Source: Prosopocoilus inquinatus (taxonomy: Eukaryota > Arthropoda > Insecta > Coleoptera > Lucanidae). From it: a stretch of DNA of 64,000 bases. The notes beneath the pieces were generated by a model. The model had not been told where the DNA came from and did not search any database. It worked only from the letters and a program-made list of their open reading frames with translations. A program made the translations under genes and the position numbers. Where the stretch lies: assembly GCA_036172665.1 (NCBI GenBank), contig CM069876.1, positions 9,796,001 through 9,860,000 of the forward strand. The letters are read 5' to 3'. Below are positions 58,897 through 64,000 of the stretch, one piece after another. How positions within the stretch are numbered: position 1 is the first letter of the stretch; each line of letters opens with the position of its first letter.

Positions 58897-60588
58897 ATGT
58901 CCTTTGGAAATGAACGCCCAATTTTACAGCAATATTTACAAGGAAATCCTTCTTCAACAGTAACTACTAGCGTGGAATCTGCATTTAGAGAAACACAGAC
59001 AGGAGTGGCAAGTACTGCTCAAGTAAATGTTTCTCAGAGTGCATTTACCACTCAAGCAAATGTGCCGCCTTCATGGTGGAATGAAATTGATAATTCCTCT
59101 TTCCTGTTGCAAGAAGGAATTATCAATGATTCTACACTGAACGCAGTTGGTGACGTAATAGATCGTGTGGATTCTCGAGACATTCATTCCAGTCAACCAA
59201 TTGTTAGCCAATTGCTGGTTCCTAGCCCTTTTATTCTTAATCAGCAATCTACCCAACCTCCTTTTATTATTCCACAACAATTAATCGCTACTTCTTCTTT
59301 AATGAAACCACCTCAAACTTCGAAACCACCAAATAAACCAGTTTCCCCATCAAATAAATCAGTTCCCATTCTTAAACAACCCACTCAACCCCTTATTTCT
59401 TCTTTCCTTACGCAAACCAAACCTACTCAACCCCTCATTTCTCAACAGTCAATAGTTACTCCTATTGTAACATCCACATCAGCCTCTACTACTTCGGTTG
59501 CTGTAACATCCGTTCCTATTTCTACATCGGAAACTGTTCCTATTACATCCGTCTTTACAACTCCGAGTGTCATTTCTAGATCTGTTATTTCTAAATCAAA
59601 AACTCCGAGTTCCATTTCTAAATCTGTTTCTAAATCCGCTTCTAATACTCGTGAACCCACACAATATTTACGCACCCTACGTGGCAACCAATATTCTCGT
59701 CTAAGGACCGTTAGCGACAAGTATGAAAGAGTGTGGTTGCCTAAAGCAGAATATTTGCAACGCAGAAGGGAACGCACAATGGAACGTAGATTGGAAAGAA
59801 TTGCTAATGAAAGACTTTTTCTTTCTTCTTTGCGTTCAAATCATGACTTGATGCATAGTGCGGAGTTGCAAGGTCAACTGAGTCAGTCGCAACCCCGTGT
59901 TGTTGCAGATAATATCCCGCTAAATCCTAATGACTCAGTTTCTGAAATAATTGATATATCAGACCGTTCAATGGAGATATCTCAATTATCACCAATTGGG
60001 AATAATAATAACACGAACTCATCAATTAATATTAATCCAGTAATGATTAATAATTCTCCTTCTGTTCGTCGACCGAGGACTATTAATCTACCGAGGACTA
60101 ATGTTAGTGAATCTGCTAATATTATATCCAATATTCAGAATTTGTCATCTTCACAATCACAACCGGAACTACTTATCCCACCCTCTCAAATTCCACCTTC
60201 TCGACTTCAGATTTCACCTTCTCGCCTTGAAATATCCTCTCCTAGTGTCCGAACCTCTACACCTATTCGATCCCTTTCCTCATCACAACATGTTATACCC
60301 CTTCCTTCACCCTCTCCCAGTTTAGTGGGAGTTATCTCAACAGCAGTCCAAAATTATTATGACGGAATTATGCCTGAAGTCAGGAACTGTTGTTTAGAGG
60401 GTGAGAAAAATCTTAGAAAAGTCACGGATGAGTTGCAATCTTGTCGTGAAATTTTACGTACAGTTCGCTTAAGGTCTCCGACTGACCAGGCTTTAAACGA
60501 ACAATATGACAAAATTTCCCTCATTCACAACCGTCTGAGCCTGATCCAAGATTTGTTTCATAATCTTGTCGCAGACATATCTATTTAA
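58897..60588 (+). CDS. Large Ser/Thr/Pro/Gln-rich protein with basic middle, unknown
   Basis: 563 residues from the ATG at 58897. The intron 58724-58894 (donor GTAAGT, acceptor TGCTAG) removes an earlier in-frame ATG at 58888, which decides the start. Residues ~20-260 are low-complexity with repeats of PTQPLIS and SVISRS/SISKSVSK words. Residues ~265-330 are basic and helical (RRRERTMERRLERIANERLF). The rest is Ser/Pro-rich with SPSRLEISS-type repeats, ending in a helical stretch (residues ~500-560). No known domain. It could be a structural or tegument-like protein; that is a guess. Confidence 0.6.
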   Translation: MSFGNERPILQQYLQGNPSSTVTTSVESAFRETQTGVASTAQVNVSQSAFTTQANVPPSWWNEIDNSSFLLQEGIINDSTLNAVGDVIDRVDSRDIHSSQPIVSQLLVPSPFILNQQSTQPPFIIPQQLIATSSLMKPPQTSKPPNKPVSPSNKSVPILKQPTQPLISSFLTQTKPTQPLISQQSIVTPIVTSTSASTTSVAVTSVPISTSETVPITSVFTTPSVISRSVISKSKTPSSISKSVSKSASNTREPTQYLRTLRGNQYSRLRTVSDKYERVWLPKAEYLQRRRERTMERRLERIANERLFLSSLRSNHDLMHSAELQGQLSQSQPRVVADNIPLNPNDSVSEIIDISDRSMEISQLSPIGNNNNTNSSININPVMINNSPSVRRPRTINLPRTNVSESANIISNIQNLSSSQSQPELLIPPSQIPPSRLQISPSRLEISSPSVRTSTPIRSLSSSQHVIPLPSPSPSLVGVISTAVQNYYDGIMPEVRNCCLEGEKNLRKVTDELQSCREILRTVRLRSPTDQALNEQYDKISLIHNRLSLIQDLFHNLVADISI

Positions 60589-60783
60589 AAGATTAAGTTT
60601 GATTTAGTGTCTTAAGATTTAACTTCTTCTCTTAAGTAGATATGTCTGTGAATTATATTGCTGTTTAATGGTATGTTCCTCACATGAAGTTGGAAATGTT
60701 GTCGAGGTATTAGGTATGTTTTCGAGGATATAAAAAATTATTTTTCTTTGTACAATTTTTAATAATTGTTATTCGTTTTACAG

Positions 60784-61256
60784 ATGAGTTCTTCACCAAA
60801 CGTGCCTCTCGTGAAATCAATTTTTATGAGGCAAGTGGAACTGAAAGTGAGTAATCTAATTTGTATTTTACGGTTTATATTTTTGATTATTTACTTTTTC
60901 AGTTAATGGACGGAACTCTGATTAATGCGGAAACGGCGGTAGTTAATTATCGCATGGTTCATCCACGTATCGAACGGTCACCTTCACCCAGCTACACTCC
61001 AACGCCGCTAGCGGCGGCCACACCTGAACGAAGGCCGCCGGTGCAGCAAGTGGCGGCGCCTCAACGCATCCGCCTAAAAAGGAGGGTGTTTGCGCCGCCA
61101 GTGTTGGAGCCTCTACCTCGGCCTTTACCACTAAAGGTGGAGGTGGAGGAGGAGGAAAGGGGAGAGGTGGAAGTGGAATCCACGATGGATGAATCTTGGG
61201 TTCGTTATCGTTCATTACCTTTCAACATTTTAATAACATCTTATTTTTTACAGTGA
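60784..61256 (+). CDS. Spliced Pro/Glu-rich protein, unknown
   Basis: Exon 1 codes from ATG at 60784 to 60846, donor GTGAGT; the intron is 60847-60902 (56 nt, acceptor TTTTTCAG); exon 2 runs 60903-61256. The splice is phase 0 and joins the two open frames. About 138 residues. An acceptor-like TTTTACAG directly before the ATG suggests another, untranslated upstream exon. Middle part Pro/Ala-rich with basic RIRLKRRVF, then very acidic (VEVEEEERGEVEVE). Function unknown. Confidence 0.6.
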
Positions 61257-61290
61257 GGAGCATTAGAGCATTAATCAGAGTTTAGGTTAG

Positions 61291-61384
61291 AGATATTAAT
61301 TTAGTTAGAGTTAGAAATATTAATTTAGTTAGAAATATTAATTTAGTTAGAAATATTAATTTAGTTAGTTAGGAACATTAATTT
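61291..61384. repeat. 18-bp tandem repeat
   Basis: Four to five copies of AGAAATATTAATTTAGTT in tandem between the spliced Pro-rich gene and the ATPase promoter. Confidence 0.75.
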
Positions 61385-61429
61385 ATTATATTTATTTAAA
61401 TAAATAATTTATGAGTTTTAAAGAGTGTT

Positions 61430-61465
61430 TATATAGCAGTTGATATTGATAACTACAACACAGTA
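61430..61465 (+). promoter_or_regulatory. TATA box and initiator of the ATPase gene
   Basis: TATATAG at 61430-61436 and an initiator-like ACAGTA at 61460-61465, about 32 bp apart. The ATG follows at 61557. Confidence 0.55.
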
Positions 61466-61556
61466 ATAGAGTATCGCGTTTGGTAACGAGGAAATTAATA
61501 ACGTGTTGTAAGGAGCAAAAATATTTTGAATATTTTTGAAAAATATTATTTTAAAT

Positions 61557-62246
61557 ATGAAGTTTCAACAACAGTCTTTAAAGTTACCCGTACAAAATTT
61601 CGACGATGCAATCGCAAATGAAACCTTTAAACGTCACAGTGTTCTCTTCGGAGGATCAAGTAAACGCGTTATCATTAGCGGGAGCTCAGGGGCTGGTAAA
61701 AGTAATTCCTTAGTGACATTATTAACCCATCCGAACGGATTACGTTTCCAAAATTTATACATCTGCTGTAAGACCTTATCTCAGGGGAAGTATAAATTTC
61801 TCCGACATTTGCTATCAACAGTGCCCGAAATAGGCTACTTTGAAATTTCCGATATTGAAAAAATGGTGTCACCTACAAATGTAAAAGAATATTCAGTCGT
61901 TGTTTTTGATGATGTTCAGTGTACTACACAAAATTTAATTAAAGAATATTTCTCCTTTGGACGTCATAGAAATGTTGACTGCTTTTATTTAAGTCAAACT
62001 TACAGTGCAATACCCAAACAAATGATTCGTGATAATTGTAATTTCTTAATACTATTTCGTCAAGATTTCACAAATTTGAAACACGTTTACGATGATTACG
62101 TCAGCGGAGATATGACTATGGACCAGTTTCGTAATATCTGTTACGCTTGTTGGAAGGAACCGTTTGGTTTCTTAGTTATTGATAACGATTGTTCCATAAA
62201 CGCAGGGAGATATCGTAAAGGATTCGACACGTACATATATCTTTAA
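61557..62246 (+). CDS. A32/FtsK-HerA-type DNA packaging ATPase
   Basis: 229 residues from the first ATG (the open frame begins earlier without ATG). Walker A GSSGAGKS (42-49), Walker B YSVVVFDDVQ (112-121), then LSQTYSAIPKQMIRDNCN, resembling the downstream sensor region of A32-type ATPases. The size is usual for Polinton/adintovirus enzymes. It would pump genome DNA into the preformed capsid. Intact active site. It starts 301 bp after the Pro-rich gene and is driven by its own TATA box. Confidence 0.85.
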   Translation: MKFQQQSLKLPVQNFDDAIANETFKRHSVLFGGSSKRVIISGSSGAGKSNSLVTLLTHPNGLRFQNLYICCKTLSQGKYKFLRHLLSTVPEIGYFEISDIEKMVSPTNVKEYSVVVFDDVQCTTQNLIKEYFSFGRHRNVDCFYLSQTYSAIPKQMIRDNCNFLILFRQDFTNLKHVYDDYVSGDMTMDQFRNICYACWKEPFGFLVIDNDCSINAGRYRKGFDTYIYL

Positions 62247-62335
62247 AACCACTACATTTTACATAGTTCTTTCATTTTTACATAGTTCTACAGTTCTTCA
62301 GTACTGTAACAGACGTTAAAGGATGCGGATGCACC

Positions 62336-63562
62336 ATGAGTAACAAACTTAAAGCAGAATTAGCCACTGCGCGCGAAAGTTTGCGTACTAAATTAAAAAC
62401 ACTTAAATCCGATATTGCACAAGCAAAACATCATGCGGAGCAATCAAAAAAGTATCTGCAGACAACTTATTCACCTATTGTAGAGCCACTCCGAGATATT
62501 GTCAATAAGCTAGATGTTGTTCGCAGCGTATTACCTATGAAAGAGGAGCAACAGTCATACGAAGCCAGTGAAAAGAGATTGAAAGAGGAGCCAAAGAGTT
62601 CTTTCCTACGAAAAAGACCGATTTATAAATTGAGATCTGATCCTTCTTTCATACGAAGAAGACCGAGTTATAAATTAAAATCCGATCCTTCGTCGCGAAT
62701 TGGATTGTCAGAGGAGCATGATGTGGGTACTTCAACGCCACTTGGACGTGAAATTAAACAACCTTCCATCTTAGAAGATGAAGAAATTCTTGAGGTTCCT
62801 CATGAAAAGTCCACATCTCCAACTTCAAAATCTGTTTATGAAGAAGCAGAAGAATATGACACCGAAAGCAGTAACCCCCCTGCGGACGAATCCCTGGCTC
62901 ATGCTCGTACACTTCTAGAAGAACGAAAATCATTACTTCGGACTAGATTAGAATCACCGCTGGTGGAAGCTGCCTTAGAATCGTATCATCCGTTAGCACG
63001 TGATTATGTTACACGATTTGAAACTGATGTAGAAAATGAATTCGATACAAAATACGGTGTAAGAGAAGAAGATGAGAGATTGTTTGTTGGGAACCAGGAG
63101 CTTAAGTTTGACGGTCCCGATCTTGTAATTGGAGACTTGGCGTATAAGGGTACTAAAGGTTTATACGAGCTGGTTTTTAAGAAAAATCCAGAGAAATTTA
63201 CGTTTCACGATGTGCGAGACTATAGAGATATATTGAGAAGAACTAGTGCGTTTAAAGTTAATTATAATCCCTCAGGGCGAATATCTGCAAGCAGAGGATT
63301 TAAATATGTGAATATTATAAAACCAATAATTCAGGGAAAACCACCAAACGTTTGGTGGGCGCGAAGCTGGAAAACAGGTGGAGCTTTGGAGAAAAAGCTT
63401 GTACCTAACAAATGTTTGCAGTATCAATACTGGGATGATCCTAACGAACTAGTAGAACGATTGCGTTTATTGAACGCATCCAAATCAGCAGGTCACTCCG
63501 CACATAACAATGAAATCATAGCGATCATTGAAGAATTAAAAGAGGCTAAAATTATTTTGTAA
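62336..63562 (+). CDS. DUF8207-type protein with coiled-coil start
   Basis: 408 residues. Residues ~1-75 are helical with heptads (ATARESLRTKLKTLKSDIAQ). Residues ~91-122 hold a tandem duplication, the second copy repeating the RPxYKLxSDPS word. An acidic linker follows. The C-terminal ~180 residues (YGVREEDERLFVGNQELKF onward, with VIGDLAYKGTKGLYELVFKK) fit the DUF8207 family common in arthropod genomes, known to me only as an uncharacterised domain. Starts 90 bp after the ATPase. Role in the virion is unknown. Confidence 0.7.
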   Translation: MSNKLKAELATARESLRTKLKTLKSDIAQAKHHAEQSKKYLQTTYSPIVEPLRDIVNKLDVVRSVLPMKEEQQSYEASEKRLKEEPKSSFLRKRPIYKLRSDPSFIRRRPSYKLKSDPSSRIGLSEEHDVGTSTPLGREIKQPSILEDEEILEVPHEKSTSPTSKSVYEEAEEYDTESSNPPADESLAHARTLLEERKSLLRTRLESPLVEAALESYHPLARDYVTRFETDVENEFDTKYGVREEDERLFVGNQELKFDGPDLVIGDLAYKGTKGLYELVFKKNPEKFTFHDVRDYRDILRRTSAFKVNYNPSGRISASRGFKYVNIIKPIIQGKPPNVWWARSWKTGGALEKKLVPNKCLQYQYWDDPNELVERLRLLNASKSAGHSAHNNEIIAIIEELKEAKIIL

Positions 63563-63630
63563 ATTGTAGTATTTAGTGGAGTGCAAGCGAGCACACATTT
63601 CAGTTTCACATAGTTGTTGATTGATTCACA

Positions 63631-64000
63631 ATGACTATTGATAAGTTTGGAAGACACGTTCATAAACACACAGTTTTCAAACACATTGCTGCTACACCAT
63701 TATTTTACGAAACATTATTAGACTTTCAGAGTCAAGAGCTTAACGCCGAAAGTGTGTATTTGCTTTCAAATAGAGGTCACCAAACGACGTATACGATCCA
63801 AGAAACTTGCGTTGTTAAAAAAGTACTTATTCATCAACCTACTATTGTCAACATTACAGTATCCATCAACGCTATAAATTGTACTGATACTTTAATTGGA
63901 AGAACGTTGAATGTGGGAGATCAAATCTCGTTTACTTGCACATCTTTAGTTTGTGCAGTTCCATTATTTGTTGAATTCATCGTAAGAAAACGAGTTCTAA
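63631..64000 (+). CDS. Partial gene running off the window, unknown
   Basis: Open for 123 codons from ATG at 63631 without a stop. Starts MTIDKFGRHVHKHTV. The later part is beta-rich with regularly spaced Ile/Val/Thr (VNITVSINAINCTDTLIG), like a jelly-roll or fibre domain. It follows the DUF8207-type gene by 68 bp, same strand. A virion-surface protein is only a guess. Confidence 0.6.
   Translation, partial: MTIDKFGRHVHKHTVFKHIAATPLFYETLLDFQSQELNAESVYLLSNRGHQTTYTIQETCVVKKVLIHQPTIVNITVSINAINCTDTLIGRTLNVGDQISFTCTSLVCAVPLFVEFIVRKRVL

Larger units (their letters stand above)
50592..64000 (+). mobile_element. Maverick/Polinton- or adintovirus-like element, left part
   Basis: A module of + strand genes that are all open: PLA2-like, adenain-like protease, penton-like, candidate capsid, packaging ATPase, DUF8207-type and several unknowns. 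The combination protease + ATPase + capsid proteins defines the Polinton/adintovirus group. The left end is set at TGTAACGGACGCGGG because the same terminal sequence recurs inverted at 46926. The right end, DNA polymerase B and integrase are not in the window. Group-level assignment is likely; the genus is not resolved. Confidence 0.75.

Noticed and set aside
59442..59777. 111-codon minus-strand frame with Val/Asp/Glu repeats
   Set aside because: Antisense shadow of the Ser/Thr-rich repeats of the 563-residue protein.
60943..61215. 90-codon Pro/Ala-rich minus-strand frame
   Set aside because: Antisense shadow of the Glu/Pro-rich spliced gene.

Overview
The window looks like nuclear DNA of an insect or a close arthropod relative. 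It is AT-rich and packed with Mos1-type mariners, Tc1/mariner-type MITEs, jockey/CR1- and RTE-type LINEs and a Penelope-like element. The only host-gene trace is an intron-bearing fragment resembling Tonsoku-like protein (TONSL). No tRNA, rRNA or CRISPR array was seen. All calls come from reading the sequence; no database search was run.

Region 1-50.6 kb is a graveyard of repeats. It holds: a frameshifted hAT transposase (0-1 kb); a decayed LINE (3.2-5.5 kb); a mariner nested in a long-TIR element (5.7-8.6 kb); two ~1.8 kb foldback elements with TA duplications (12.3-14.1 and 30.5-32.3 kb); two LTR copies joined head to head as an 815-bp-arm palindrome (14.6-16.4 kb); a TONSL-like fragment between two MITE ends (17.5-18.8 kb); a second mariner inside an element with an 8-bp target duplication (20.8-22.3 kb); small MITEs; a Penelope-like element (35.5-37.1 kb); an RTE fragment (38.7-39.8 kb); and a minus-strand LINE with an SGNH-hydrolase-like ORF1 (39.8-44.1 kb). 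Nearly all coding frames here are broken.

A dispersed family stands out (1.83-2.84, 9.63-9.79, 27.06-27.38 and 33.99-34.24 kb). Its sequence carries a complete type I hammerhead-ribozyme motif with a 2-bp stem III. Where tandem, the unit is 311 bp. Every copy is an antisense arm joined to a sense arm with the same two outer ends, and three copies have 13-14 bp target-site duplications. I read it as a retrozyme-like or Penelope-derived non-autonomous retroelement.

From about 50.6 kb to the window end lies the left part of a Maverick/Polinton- or adintovirus-like element, all genes on the + strand and all frames open. Order: terminal repeat, hairpin and degenerate GGAGGAGGTTCC repeats, a spliced early-type gene, a phospholipase A2-like protein, an adenain-type protease, a penton-like protein, a 57-residue basic protein, a candidate major capsid protein, a Cys/His-containing protein, a small unknown, a 1.7 kb gene-free gap, a Ser/Thr/Pro-rich protein, a spliced Pro-rich protein, an A32/FtsK-type packaging ATPase, a DUF8207-type protein and a partial gene. 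Together they look like a virion assembly module: capsid, penton, maturation protease, membrane-active lipase and DNA pump. DNA polymerase B and integrase are not in the window and would have to lie beyond 64 kb if present.

Three expression features are notable. The first gene has no ATG in either exon alone; the start codon is formed across the splice junction. The phospholipase frame ends at a canonical A AAA AAC slippery heptamer that leads by -1 shift into the protease frame. The penton stop and the next start overlap as TAATG.
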